Source of the DNA: Microcyclospora pomicola
Taxonomy: Eukaryota; Ascomycota; Dothideomycetes; Capnodiales
DNA length: 64,000 bases
Direction: 5' to 3'
Assembly (NCBI GenBank): GCA_002786065.1
Contig: NHNY01000001.1
Location: 1,426,001 to 1,490,000, forward strand
Shown: positions 10,621 to 21,300 of the stretch, piece by piece
Numbering within the stretch: position 1 is the first letter of the stretch
Layout: every line of letters begins with the position of its first letter
Translations under genes and position numbers: made by a program
The notes under the pieces: model-generated
Databases searched by the model: none
Seen by the model: the letters and a program-made list of their open reading frames with translations, nothing else
Told to the model about the DNA's origin: nothing

Positions 10621-11095
10621 TCATGCTTCGTTCTCCTCCGGCATGCCGCCTGGTATGAGCTTCTTGCCATCAGCCTCGAGTCGTTTGCAGAAGAATAAGC
10701 TTCAGAGAAGCAGAACTCACCATGCAGACGTTGTTTCCGTTGAGTAGTATTTTCGGCAATTTCACTTGCGCACCACTGTAGTCGCTACACGAAGGGTCAG
10801 GTGTGCATCGCTTGCCTTGACAGGGGAATACCCACTATTCAGTCACGTCTTCGAGCACCATATCTGAAGGCACGTTAGCCAACTTCCTGAACGGATATCT
10901 GCCCCATGCCATACTTACTCACGAAGTCGTCGAATCCAAGCAAAGTGCCGCTGAATTCTGCAAGAACATGATAAGTTGAGTGAAATGGGAACTGAGGGAA
11001 TCGTCGAGCAAACCTTTGTCACTTTTCATGATGACTCGTATAGGAGATCCCACGCAACGATCGATCAGCTCGAGCGGGAGCAACTGTGATGCCAT
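10621..11095 (-). CDS. LSM5: LSM5, Sm-like protein of the Lsm1-7 and Lsm2-8 rings
   Basis: An 83-residue protein split into five coding exons: complement(10621..10659, 10721..10784, 10836..10863, 10919..10957, 11014..11095). The junctions were set by following the LSM5 family through the frames: [17 protein letters not shown] in exon 1, [13 protein letters not shown] in exon 2, [10 protein letters not shown] across exon 3, [21 protein letters not shown] in exon 4 (Sm2 motif with LLNGNN), and LIPGG with a short tail in exon 5. Lsm5 is part of the heteroheptameric rings that promote mRNA decapping (Lsm1-7) and bind the U6 snRNA 3' end (Lsm2-8). Introns are 51-61 nt with consensus ends, except an AAG acceptor before exon 5. 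Exons of 28, 39 and 39 nt explain why no long open frame marks this gene. Confidence 0.93.
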
Positions 11096-11380
11096 GATTT
11101 GATATGAGCTGAGGCCTCTGGGTGTAGTAATGGAATGCGCTGGCGTTAGCGATATAAAAGTCCATGTATGCAGTTCGCTTTTGGGGACTGGAATGCACGA
11201 TGCGGAAGACCGCCGCGCTAGTAAACGCTCGACGACATTATTATTGACTGACTCGCTACAAGTTTCAAAGACATAGGCTTTCACACTTCAACACCATTCA
11301 ATATTCTGCTAGCATTCCGACGTTCTAGATCTCTACGCTGTCTTTCCTGCAGCTCCAGTATTCAAACGCATGGAGGGGGA
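11096..11380. promoter_or_regulatory. Shared upstream region of LSM5 and the exonuclease gene
   Basis: The two genes start head to head 285 bp apart. On the plus side an ATG at 11370 opens an 11-codon frame ending in TGA at 11402. It overlaps the main start at 11381 out of frame, so it could lower initiation there. No TATA element or other clear motif was seen. Confidence 0.4.
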
Positions 11381-14300
11381 ATGTCAACTCAGCGCAATGT
11401 GACAAGCACTGCGAGGTTCTGCTTGGGATGGCAGACCCATGCGACAGAAGTCTCCGTACCACTTCCATCGATAGATCCGATAGAGGCACCACTGCGGCTG
11501 CCCTCTCTACGCCCACTGAATCGAAGATGGGACAGATCTCGTGGCCTTGCGATTGGTGACGCACGTCACAAAGTCCACCATGAGCGTACATGGAGGCCCG
11601 GGAGCGCCATCGTGGTGAACAGCTCACCATCCGCCAAACGTACCTTTGCGTCTCGTCCACCTCCTGGAAAGCGGCCCATACCTCAAGAGCTCGACCAGTT
11701 CATGGTGTCGAGGGAGGAGCCTCGGGGGGTCATGGGAGACCGGAATGTCATCGCCAAAACCATTGCCGAACGCAACGATGCCCAAAAAGAGCGAGATCTC
11801 GCCCGAGCCAAAGAGCAGCAGGCCAAGCAGCTTTTGGCACGTCTTCAGACAGACACCACTGCTAAGCTCGAGCAAGCTAAGACCGAGATCAAACAGCTCA
11901 AAGCCCGCAACGCTACCCTAGATCAACAACGAATGGACGTCTCCCGGGAGCGAGACCTTGCCCAGAAGAATGGTAATGAGAAGAGTCGGGCCTTTATAGC
12001 AGCAGAGAACAAGGTCGCAACACTGATAGAACAACATGCTCTTCTCGAAAAGGAGTTCTCGGAACACCAAGCAGAGGTTGTCAAGCGTCACCACGAGCGC
12101 ACAATGGAGCACAAAGCAGTAACAGACGATCTGCTCAAGCAAGTAGAGGCTCTTGCTCCTGCCCAAGAATCTCTACGTGCTCGAGAACTGGAGGTTGACG
12201 CCCGAGAAGAACAAATGGTGGAAGAGAAGCAAAGACTGCTGCAACAATACTCGGACGATCTCGTCGCGTTCCGCTCCAAGCTTCGCAAAGAGTATGAGGA
12301 AAGTGAACTTGTCAAGGATATACGAAGTCGACACAAGATAGTTGAGGATGACCAAACAGCACAGATGCAAGTCGAATGGGAGCGGATTCAGAATCGTGAG
12401 CGGGAGCTTCGTGCTGAGTCATTGGAATCGGAGGCGAATCTCACTACAGAGCTTGATGAGAGAGTCCTTCATCTTGAGAACAAGGTCGTGGAAACGCAGA
12501 ATGCGGTCCTTCAAGCTTTGAACCAGCGGCGCGAAGATCGTGCTGCGCGCAGGTCTCAATACGAAGATCATCGCAGTCTCTTTACATCCGTTCTGAAGGT
12601 GGATGTACTGAAGCCGTTTGCGAACGTTAAAGCAGAATTAAAACGTAGGCTCGCATACTTGCCGTTCAGCCCGGCCTATCTGGATAGCATCAAGAATAGC
12701 AACCCTTGGTTCACGATCAAGTATCCCCACCTGGTCTCCCGATTACAGCGTTATGGACATGCCCGGCGATCTGAAATCAACGCCGAGCTAGACGCGGCGC
12801 GACTCTTGGTCCAGCAAGTCGAGCTTGCCCGAAGGACTTTCGAGGGATACGCTCATTACTCTAGGGAGACCACGCGGTACTTTCGGCTTACGCCTGTACC
12901 GAATAATTTCGACAAAACCATGCTCTTATACAGAGTGTCTCTTCTACAGCACCTACGGGAGGAGGTTTCCCGGTGCACAGCTGCTGTGAGGACACTAGGA
13001 GGCAGCGTTGCAGCGAATCCTTCAGTTTTGAGTCGTGTCATCGCAGAGAAGCAAGCAAGGAGGATATTCTCAAGATCGCATGCTTTTCTGCTCCAGGTGG
13101 CTAGAGCAAAAGCTACCCAGGCCATGCAAGATGACAGTTACTCGAAGAAGGTCGCATTCAGGATGTTGCATGAACAGCAGGAGAAATTCCAGCAGGCCTT
13201 GTTCCAAATACCCCAGCAGTCATTGTCCACTGCAGAGCACGAGAATCTGAAGAGGACAGCTACTGAAGTCGGTAGCCTACTCCGCCAGTTCGAAGCAGAA
13301 GTTCAGAAACGGGCCATGTTGCAGCAGAGGCTTCACCCGGAGCTCGTCGTGAAGGAAGAAGAGGACTTCAAACATTGGTCATTAAAAGTTCATAACGAAT
13401 ACATGACCAAGGCGCGAAGCGAAGTTGGGGCCGTGATGTCGGCCGCTCAAAAAGAACTGCCGCGTGTCGTACGACTGCCACTTACCCAACGACAGCCTGG
13501 ACCGCAAGCAAGACTGCGCAACGTCACGAAGTCTAAGAATCCTGCAATTGTGGCCATCAGGTCAGATCGAATCACCAAGCGGCGGTCAAAGAAGATTGGG
13601 GCGATGAGCGATACAGAGGTGAAGCGAAAGATCGAGATTTTCAAATCGGAGCTGTCGAGGTTAGGTCAGGAACGTTACTCCCCGAACGGCCGAATCCACC
13701 CTGGAGTCAGCAGTGTGACCCATTATCTAGAGGAATACGAAAGCGAGCTGAAAAAGCGTCGAGCGGACAAGGAATCGATTCCTACCGAATCACCAGGCCA
13801 GCGCAGCTTGAATTTGAAACCAAGCGCGTCGAGGCAAGCGCGACATGGGCTTAGTCATACAGCCAACTTCCACAACAACTGCTTCGACAACATCGATATT
13901 GCCTACATTAATGCTCGTTCTTCTCTGATGCCGATTCTGGAGCATAACGCTCTTCACGAGTCCGCTCCGCCGGCTGAGCATGCAGTGAGGAGCACATCAC
14001 GCTTCGAATCTGCTCCACATCAACGGGACGTAAACGCTGCAGACCCGCCTGGAATGAGTACCACGATGGATGAACAGTCTCCCGGAGATGATCCGAGTAG
14101 TGCTGTTACGGGCTTGGAAGACGCCGCCGGCAGTCTCGCTTTATCTGACTCTAGCACCGGAACAGACACTGACTCTCCATATTGCTCCTCGGTTGCGCTC
14201 TCGCCCGAGTCAGAGTCAGGTTGCGAGGAACAACAAGATGGTTCCCGTGCCGAGTCAGACGTTGCATTGACCTATCATATACCTGCCCAAGACTACCGTG

Positions 14301-15781
14301 CAGCCGTGAAGGCATCTCGAAGCACGGACGCGGCGTTCTGGACATACAGGATGTACATGAATGCCGATGGCGCGAGGCCCACCTTACATTACTGTACTAA
14401 ATACGACCAAGCGGAAGAGCAAGCGCAGCATTTTGTTGATGAGGCTGTTCTTGGGTTCGACCTGGAGTGGGAAATTGGCTCGACAATGAATTCCAGCATC
14501 AAAAACAGTGTTTCACTCGTTCAAATTGCATCCGAAGACAAGGTGGGACTCTTCCAGCTCGCCATGTTCAAGGGCGACACGATCGAGGAGCTCATGCCCC
14601 CGACATTGAGGGCTATCCTAGAATCGGACAAAATCATTAAAGCAGGTGTCAACATTTCTGGAGATGCTTCGCGCATGGAAAGGTGTCTCAATGTGAAAAT
14701 GAAGGGTTTAATGGAACTTAGCCATATGTTTAAGGTTGTCACATTGTCCGAGCAAGAACCGCACAAGGTCAATCGAGCACTTGTCAGTCTGGCAGAGCAA
14801 GTCGAGAAGATCCTACTCCTGCCGCTCAAGAAGGACAAAGTGCGCACGAGTGCGTGGTCGAAGCGGTTGAATCATGTTCAGACGGAATATGCTGGTACCG
14901 ATGCCTACGCTGGCTTTCAGCTCTATCACGCACTCGAGCAGAAGAGGAAAGCCATGACGCCTAAGCCTCCACGACCAGCCTATTACGAGCTGCAGGAGCC
15001 GCTTGTGCTAGGCGATGGGACCGTAATCAAAGTAGTCCCGAGACGGGCTGGCAAGAAGAGAGCTATTGCGGACGACGAGGCATTGTCTGAAGACGAATTC
15101 TTTGATGCGGTTGAAACGCAGGAAACGTGTGAAGGCGAGGTCTTGGATGATGGGTCATGTACACCATTCTCTCCAGTGGAAGCTGCGTATCCTATACTTC
15201 CGTCGGCGGGAATCGATGTTCATATGTTGCGAAACGCGAACGCGAAGCTGTTCTCTACGGAGGAGAAAGCTTCTTACGACCCAAACACTCCACAATTGCT
15301 CGACTCAAACGAGCGAGGTGAAGTACACGAAACAACACTGCCGCCACCTTCAACCAATACTGCCAACGATGCTGCAGCTGAGATATTCTCCTCCAACACG
15401 AAGGTCAGGTCCACCACTCGTAAGTCTCCGCCAGATACACCAGAGATGACTCTTGCGACATCCTGGACGGATACCTGGCTAGCCTCCAAACATGACGGAG
15501 AGGTCTCGAAGGCCGGACCTGCCACTCTCCGCGTGTACCACCTCTGGCACATGCAGAAGTTGGACATTCATCGAGTTGCAGAATTGGCTCGGGAGCCATC
15601 GTTGATGCCGAGCACTGTTGCGACTTACATCATGACGGCTCTTTGGCAGGAGCGACTACCCTACGATTCAGAACGGGTGCAAGACGTTCTCAAGCATTTG
15701 CCCCGAGCAGTTTCTGACAAATATGAGAAATTCTTGTCGAGGCGAAAACATCCGGAGGGATCATATTTCGGCAAGCCTTAG
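11381..15781 (+). CDS. Coiled-coil protein with DEDDy 3'-5' exonuclease domain
   Basis: A 1466-residue single-exon protein. Residues ~120-420 are a long Glu/Lys/Gln-rich coiled coil, followed by a second helical region to ~800. A disordered Ser/Pro/acidic linker leads to an RNase D/WRN-type exonuclease at ~1000-1195. The DEDDy residues are visible: Asp1027 and Glu1029 in FDLEW, Asp1095 in GVNISGDASRM, and Tyr1170 with Asp1174 in YAGTDAYAG. A C-terminal segment (~1385-1445: RVYHLWHMQKLDIHRVAEL...) looks like a winged-helix/HTH unit of the kind seen after WRN-like enzymes. Substrate is unknown; DNA or structured RNA are both possible. The first ~105 residues are less regular, and a later Met (near 11702, MVSREE) could be the true start. 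The coiled coil and nuclease lie in one uninterrupted frame, so the fusion is real in the genome. Confidence 0.85.
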   Translation: MSTQRNVTSTARFCLGWQTHATEVSVPLPSIDPIEAPLRLPSLRPLNRRWDRSRGLAIGDARHKVHHERTWRPGSAIVVNSSPSAKRTFASRPPPGKRPIPQELDQFMVSREEPRGVMGDRNVIAKTIAERNDAQKERDLARAKEQQAKQLLARLQTDTTAKLEQAKTEIKQLKARNATLDQQRMDVSRERDLAQKNGNEKSRAFIAAENKVATLIEQHALLEKEFSEHQAEVVKRHHERTMEHKAVTDDLLKQVEALAPAQESLRARELEVDAREEQMVEEKQRLLQQYSDDLVAFRSKLRKEYEESELVKDIRSRHKIVEDDQTAQMQVEWERIQNRERELRAESLESEANLTTELDERVLHLENKVVETQNAVLQALNQRREDRAARRSQYEDHRSLFTSVLKVDVLKPFANVKAELKRRLAYLPFSPAYLDSIKNSNPWFTIKYPHLVSRLQRYGHARRSEINAELDAARLLVQQVELARRTFEGYAHYSRETTRYFRLTPVPNNFDKTMLLYRVSLLQHLREEVSRCTAAVRTLGGSVAANPSVLSRVIAEKQARRIFSRSHAFLLQVARAKATQAMQDDSYSKKVAFRMLHEQQEKFQQALFQIPQQSLSTAEHENLKRTATEVGSLLRQFEAEVQKRAMLQQRLHPELVVKEEEDFKHWSLKVHNEYMTKARSEVGAVMSAAQKELPRVVRLPLTQRQPGPQARLRNVTKSKNPAIVAIRSDRITKRRSKKIGAMSDTEVKRKIEIFKSELSRLGQERYSPNGRIHPGVSSVTHYLEEYESELKKRRADKESIPTESPGQRSLNLKPSASRQARHGLSHTANFHNNCFDNIDIAYINARSSLMPILEHNALHESAPPAEHAVRSTSRFESAPHQRDVNAADPPGMSTTMDEQSPGDDPSSAVTGLEDAAGSLALSDSSTGTDTDSPYCSSVALSPESESGCEEQQDGSRAESDVALTYHIPAQDYRAAVKASRSTDAAFWTYRMYMNADGARPTLHYCTKYDQAEEQAQHFVDEAVLGFDLEWEIGSTMNSSIKNSVSLVQIASEDKVGLFQLAMFKGDTIEELMPPTLRAILESDKIIKAGVNISGDASRMERCLNVKMKGLMELSHMFKVVTLSEQEPHKVNRALVSLAEQVEKILLLPLKKDKVRTSAWSKRLNHVQTEYAGTDAYAGFQLYHALEQKRKAMTPKPPRPAYYELQEPLVLGDGTVIKVVPRRAGKKRAIADDEALSEDEFFDAVETQETCEGEVLDDGSCTPFSPVEAAYPILPSAGIDVHMLRNANAKLFSTEEKASYDPNTPQLLDSNERGEVHETTLPPPSTNTANDAAAEIFSSNTKVRSTTRKSPPDTPEMTLATSWTDTWLASKHDGEVSKAGPATLRVYHLWHMQKLDIHRVAELAREPSLMPSTVATYIMTALWQERLPYDSERVQDVLKHLPRAVSDKYEKFLSRRKHPEGSYFGKP

Positions 15782-16159
15782 AAACATATCACTTGTGGAC
15801 CTGCATTCTCCGCTCTGTCCTTTGCGCGATCTCATATGAGTATAGATATCCTTAAGCATGCGACTAGGATTCAGTGAGTAGTTTTGATCGACCTATTCGG
15901 TATCTGTGCTACCCTTCATCCTACACATCATCTTGCCAAGGTCAAGGCCGTTTTTGATGCCTCTGACCAGTGACATGCGCCACGAAACGCCCGTGCCATG
16001 CTATCCACTTGCGAAGTACGTGATCGCTAAGTAGATAAATTATAGTACACATACCAGCCATGCGTGACTTGTTTCATTTGGCTGTGCCGCCTTCTCTGGT
16101 GTGTTACCATGTCGGCCATCCTCATCATCATTCGAATCTGCTCATTCACAGTAGTCCGA
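15782..16159. other. Convergent 3' flanks
   Basis: About 380 bp between the converging exonuclease and PUP3 genes; expected to hold both 3' UTRs. I see no gene and no distinctive motif. Confidence 0.45.
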
Positions 16160-16919
16160 CTAATCTTGTCTGCTCTTCAGTAGCCTCTTCGTCACCTTGT
16201 CTTTCTCAATGATGTATACATGCGCGCCCCAACCGGAGAGTGCATCGCGATCGACGGCATTCAGCAGCGCTTGGGATATGGTCTCGAACAGATCGTCAGG
16301 TGCAAGATCGGGTTCCCACAAGCCTTCACAGGTACCGAAGAGTTGATCGCTGGCAGTTCCCGAGACAATGAAGTCTTTGGCGAAGTCGATGCAGCCGATC
16401 GAGTCGAAGCTACACGAAGCACGTTCCTCGTCAGCGCTTGATCTTCCTATACATGGATGGTCGCACTGCTGGTCTAGAACCTCTTACTTACCCACAGATG
16501 AACGGCTTCCCACTCGTCTCATTGATACCCGCAACCACCGGACTGACGAACCACGGGCCAAACCTCCGCTCGTACAATGAACTGCTGACCAGGTTCGCGA
16601 ACGTTTGTGGTGAGATGTCTCGCTCCTCGCGTAGACGGTACATGTTGACTTTGTAGCGGAACAGCTCGCTCACGGTGCTGACATCGGTCGCGAGACCTGT
16701 GAGACCGAGAAAGGTGGAGGGCCCGAAGCCGAAGATCTTGGGGAAGTCGTTGGACACAGTCAACGCCTGGAGTCCTAATCGTAGATCACAGGCGATGGCT
16801 ACACAGTCTTTGCCAACCATCGCTACACAAGCACCGCCATCTAGGAGGAATTGTCAGTTCAAATTGTGAAGCTGCTTGGGAAGCTGTGTTTCCATACTGA
16901 TGGCGAAGGGCGAAGACAT
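16160..16919 (-). CDS. PUP3: 20S proteasome subunit beta3 (Pup3)
   Basis: A 206-residue subunit in three exons, complement(16160..16409, 16492..16840, 16898..16919), with introns of 57 and 82 nt. Exon 1 encodes only MSSPFAI plus one base. Joined, the N-terminus reads [19 protein letters not shown], which is the beta3 signature. [19 protein letters not shown] and [16 protein letters not shown] follow. The last exon supplies [31 protein letters not shown] and the C-terminal strand [12 protein letters not shown]. Beta3 has no propeptide and no catalytic Thr; it is a structural member of the two inner beta rings, and this sequence agrees (no Gly-Thr processing site). The length is close to yeast Pup3 (205). 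It shares its upstream region with the mL59 gene. Confidence 0.96.
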
Positions 16920-17212
16920 GTTTGGAGGTTGCGTCCAGAAGACTCAATGACCCTGGGAGATGTGTGTGGATGATTGAAGGAGGGTATACACAGCTCGATA
17001 TTTGTTGTATGCGTGCGTAAATGGTAGTGTTAAGGTCGTGGCTTCGTCGTGTGATGTCGTCCTTCAGGCAATCGAGCTTCGTATGCGCGTAGTGTCGAGC
17101 TCTCCACGGTCATGGTACGTCACGTGATCTTGAAAGCACCTCCGCTCGCCGCAATACATTCGTCTACCACCACAACCCTCTATACTAGTGTCACGACATC
17201 AGCTCGACAGGG
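16920..17212. promoter_or_regulatory. Shared upstream region of PUP3 and mL59, with TCACGTGA
   Basis: A 293-bp head-to-head spacer. It contains the palindrome TCACGTGA at 17120-17127, directly preceded by TACG so that TACGTCA and CACGTG overlap. This lies about 86 bp before the mL59 start. CACGTG is the core bound by bHLH factors such as Cbf1 and TACGTCA resembles a bZIP site. The yeast proteasome element GGTGGCAAA was looked for and not seen. Confidence 0.45.
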
Positions 17213-17878
17213 ATGGCGACAACACACATGTCTCTCGCAAGAGAGCTACCGAAACCATTGCTTCAGTTCTTCGCACGGTTCCCGCCTCCACAAATCATCG
17301 GACGAGCAGCAGCAATAACACAGACGACCTCACCCATAAGAAATCTAGAAGACTCAACATCATCAGAATCCAATGACACCACAAAAACCTCTCTACCCAC
17401 ATCAATAGCACCGCAAGGCCTCCTCGCGCCCGAAACCAGTACATGGAAGACCAACCCCTTCCTGCCCTTCCGCAACCCCTCCACGGGCATCTGGCATGGT
17501 CCGCACTACTCGCTTCGACGACAAGCCGAGCTCTTCCGCCTCGCGGAGTCGCACAACGTGCTCTCGCTCATGCCGCCGTCAGCGAAGCACCCGGAGATCA
17601 AGGAGCAGAAGCGCATCCTCAACGGTCTGCGGGTCAAGGGCACGGGGGTGGGCCAGAAGGTCAAGGGCAAGTACTGGGAGCGCACGCTGCGGTCGCGTCT
17701 GGAGCAGCGGCGGAAGGCGATGGAGATGATGCCCGATATGATCCAGTTGTGGAAGGAGAGGGGTCATGGTCGGGGATGGAAGAAGTGGCCGAAGGGGAAA
17801 CATGGCACGGGAGAGGTATTTGATCCGGATCTGCGGCATGCGTGGGTCAATGAGCGGCCGCCCAGTGCGATGAAGTGA
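17213..17878 (+). CDS. MRPL25: Mitochondrial large ribosomal subunit protein mL59
   Basis: A 221-residue single-exon protein of the fungal mL59 family (yeast Mrpl25), a mitochondria-specific protein of the 54S subunit. The family N-terminal motif is clear: ELPKPLLQFFARFPPPQ at residues ~11-27. The central block NPFLPFRNPSTGIWHGPHYSLRRQAELFRLA and the basic C-terminal part with KGKYWERTLRSRLEQRRKAM and PKGKHGTGEVFDP also fit. The start is the ATG that places the LP-FFARFPP motif near the N-terminus, as in homologues. Strong Lys/Arg bias is as expected for a ribosomal protein. It lies head to head with PUP3. Confidence 0.92.
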   Translation: MATTHMSLARELPKPLLQFFARFPPPQIIGRAAAITQTTSPIRNLEDSTSSESNDTTKTSLPTSIAPQGLLAPETSTWKTNPFLPFRNPSTGIWHGPHYSLRRQAELFRLAESHNVLSLMPPSAKHPEIKEQKRILNGLRVKGTGVGQKVKGKYWERTLRSRLEQRRKAMEMMPDMIQLWKERGHGRGWKKWPKGKHGTGEVFDPDLRHAWVNERPPSAMK

Positions 17879-18326
17879 GACCTGGAGTGCTTCATTGCGT
17901 GAGGCGTAGCATCCTGCGTCTTACCGAGATTGGTGGCAATGTCATGTGAGGTGGTAAGGAGGGGCTTCAGCACGAACAACATGCTATGGCGTGGGATTAT
18001 TTCGATTCAAAGCTCCTACTTTCCAGATGGTCATGAGCTTCGAGGGCTCCGCGGCATGATTCCCGAATTGGAGCAGCTCTGGCGAAGCTGTATATCATTT
18101 CCAAACGAGGAATCGCAGCATCGGCATGGGATACACAGTTCGGGAGAGGCAAGACCGCATGCATCAAACATCATGTATACATGTATCATTACTCTATGTA
18201 TAACAATCATGACTCGTAACAAGCGACGACTCATGTCAGCCTTCCATATGATACCTCTGACGTAAGATATTGTACATGAGCAACCCCTTTCTGAGTTGTC
18301 GACGAGCTGACAGCATTCAGCTCTCC
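17879..18326. other. Convergent 3' flanks
   Basis: About 450 bp between the converging mL59 and Irc20 genes; no gene recognised. Several TATGTATA-like A/T patches around 18170-18220 could belong to poly(A) signals. Confidence 0.4.
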
Positions 18327-21300
18327 TTACGTTGCCATGGTGGCATCGTTCTGTCTCTGATCCGCAGCCTCCGCCGCTAGATATCTATCCACTTGAGCTT
18401 GCAGAGCAACACCATTAGCCAGCGTCGTTCCATGGCCTCCAGCCTCTCCAAAGAGGCATCTCCACAAATCATCCTTGCCAACCATTTCACCGCCGCCTTT
18501 TTCGCCTACGAGTAGCTTTGCTAGCGGAGCCGATTGGAGTTCTGCACTGTTAGCAACGTCAAGCAGGTCCTCATGTACAAGCTGGCTTGGGCCGGGGGTC
18601 GTGGCACGAGACTTGTCTTTCGTCTCCACAAAGTGTTCCCGAGAACGAACGTGGGCCAGGCGCCGAGCAACTGAGATCTCGTAGATGGCTTCTTCGACTG
18701 TGTCGTTGATGAGGTACATCCATACGGTGGTCGCGCGCGTTTGACCGATGCGATGGACTCGGGCGATGGCCTGCAGTTCCACAGCCGTTTGGATGAGTGG
18801 CTCGCAAATGAATACATGTGTTGCATTGACGAGAGTCAAGCCAGAGGAGTCGGTCTTCGCATCCAGGAGCAGACAATCGATGCTAGGATTGTGGCGGAAC
18901 TTCTCAACCGCGTTGGGTTTGCCAAGTCTGCTGTAGCCCAACTTGAAGTCTGACAGAGCTGTTCCCAGGACGTCCAAGAATTCACGATATTGAGAAAACA
19001 CTACGGACTTGGCGCCAGGATCGTGCTCGCGGATCCACCGGAGGTGTCGACCAAGAGTGTCGATCTTGGTACCATAGCTGGCCGGTAGGTCAATCGCTTT
19101 GATCTCGTCCAGAAGCTTAGCGTCAACGCCTGAATAGATTGCCTTGTCTTTCGATAGTGATTTCGGGCTGTCTTCTGTATTCCATGAATGTTGCGCTTCC
19201 TCCTGTGCTCGTGCTTCCATTGGCTTGTACGTTATGTCGTGGAAGTCAGCTAGAGCAAGTCTACGCTTACATATTGGACATGTGCGATGTTGTTGCCACC
19301 AGAAAGTGATGCACTCCTTGCAGTATTGATGAGCACAGACAGTGATGACCCCTGTAGAGATCGGAGAACGGCAGATAACACAGTCTTCTGGTGTAGTGTT
19401 CTCGCGTAGGTGGAGCAGGAACCTGCTTCTTGTCTTCAGGACCTGGACGGCTGAAGCCTGCTGGTCTCTCTTCAATGTGGCTGACTGCAGCGCTTCCATG
19501 TCCAGATCTTCATCGAGCTCGTCTTTGAGAGGGGCTACCGCGTCGGAAAGCTCCTGTAGCTGACGGTAGAACTCGATACGTTGGTTCTGCGTAGATCGAA
19601 ACAGGTCGATGACCTTCTCAGAATTCTCCAGGGCTCTGGTATATTCTGCAAACGTCTTCTGCAACATTGACAGATGTTGTCGAATCAAATGGCGCTCATT
19701 GTCTTGACGGGTCCCTCCTTGCCACTCCATAGCATTTTCCATGGTGCGAGCTTCTTGGATGAGCCCCCGGATTGAACCAGCACTTTGCACACGATTCTTG
19801 AGTGCATTACGTTTGGCCATCAGGTTAAGCAGCAATTCAGGCGCGTGTACGACAACGTCGTGCTCCACATCAGGGTCGAGATACCACTTAGCATCGCGCA
19901 CAAGCGTCTTTGCTTCATGATCGATGAGAGGTGCGCCCTCGCCGGTGATACATGTATTCAGATCTGCTAGTAGAGCCTTCAGCACGTCGAAATAAACATA
20001 GAGCTTGTCCTGCTGCTTGGTAGACTCCTCGTACTCGTCACCAGTCGTTTCGTTGCCGTCCTCTTCGTCGACCAGGTTTTTCACAAGGTATTCTGCCATC
20101 TGGGCGGACCATTCTGCAACCAACTTCGCTTGTTCTGTGATCAGGTCGAAAAGAGGATAACTCTTCTCTACAATCTTACGATTCTCAATCCCACCAGTCG
20201 ACTTTAAGTCTCTGATTTGTGGCATGTCGATAGGATTGCCCACGAGCTGTAGATCCTTGATTCTGCACATAAAAGCCTCGGCTATGCGTGTTGTGTCCCT
20301 TAAGATCTCCCGACGAAAAGATTTGGCAGAGTCATACAGCCTGATTTCTTGCTCTTCTAGCTCTCGAAAACGGTCAGTATCCGGTGTTGTAAGGTTCGAA
20401 TCATCTTTGATCCGGAAATACGACGTGGCGCAGAAGAAGCTACACACGTGCTGCAGCTGCAGTGCCGTTCGTAGAATCTTTCTTAGCTTAGTGAGCTGGT
20501 GCGAAGTGTCCGTCAAATCGTCCACGTCAGTGTCAATACTGCCCTCGTCTGGTAAATCTGCTGCGGCCAGGACATTCTCGAGGCGTTCCCTAGCTTCAGC
20601 AACAAAACCCTCACTTGTTGTCATGGCGTTCTGGTAGATTTCCAGTGCCTTCTCCGCCCTATGCAGGTCGTCCTTATTGTTGCCTAGAATGTGCGCACGA
20701 AGGAGCTCCGACGTCACGACCGCACGCTCCTCGAACCTAAGATTGGTCTCAGTCTGTTCGATCATGACCTCCAGGACTTCAGCAACTGTTCGAAGAAGGC
20801 CTCGACCCCGTCCCAGGGCTTTGCGGTTTCGAGCTCCAACCTGCGGATGTAGGCAAGTCTGGCGGAGACGCGTCAACCAAGTGCGCATGATATCAATCGT
20901 CGCAGAATTTTCTGGGTCCCATGAATCTGATTGAGGAGCACCATTGCGATCAACGCCGACCTCTTCGCACATCTCGTTGAACAAACCATGATAGTGCTGC
21001 TGCTCGACAGCTGTGAACGGCATGGTCATAACCACACGCTTTTGTGGGGGGAGCTGAAGCTCCTCGCGTACTTGTGCTTTTGTGTGACGCAACGAGATTT
21101 CAGAGAAGATGCGGCGGAAAAGATGTCTGTTTTTGGCAATGAGATGGGGCCACAGTTTTGGGTTGTCGCAGAACGGGCGATGTCGCAAAAATAGAAGGAG
21201 ACCTTGAAGGTCAGCAGCGTCCTTCTTCAATGGTGTACCCGAGACCGCCCAGCTGTGCACTCGAGGTAGCCGGCAAGCGACACGTGCGGCGGCGGTGACT

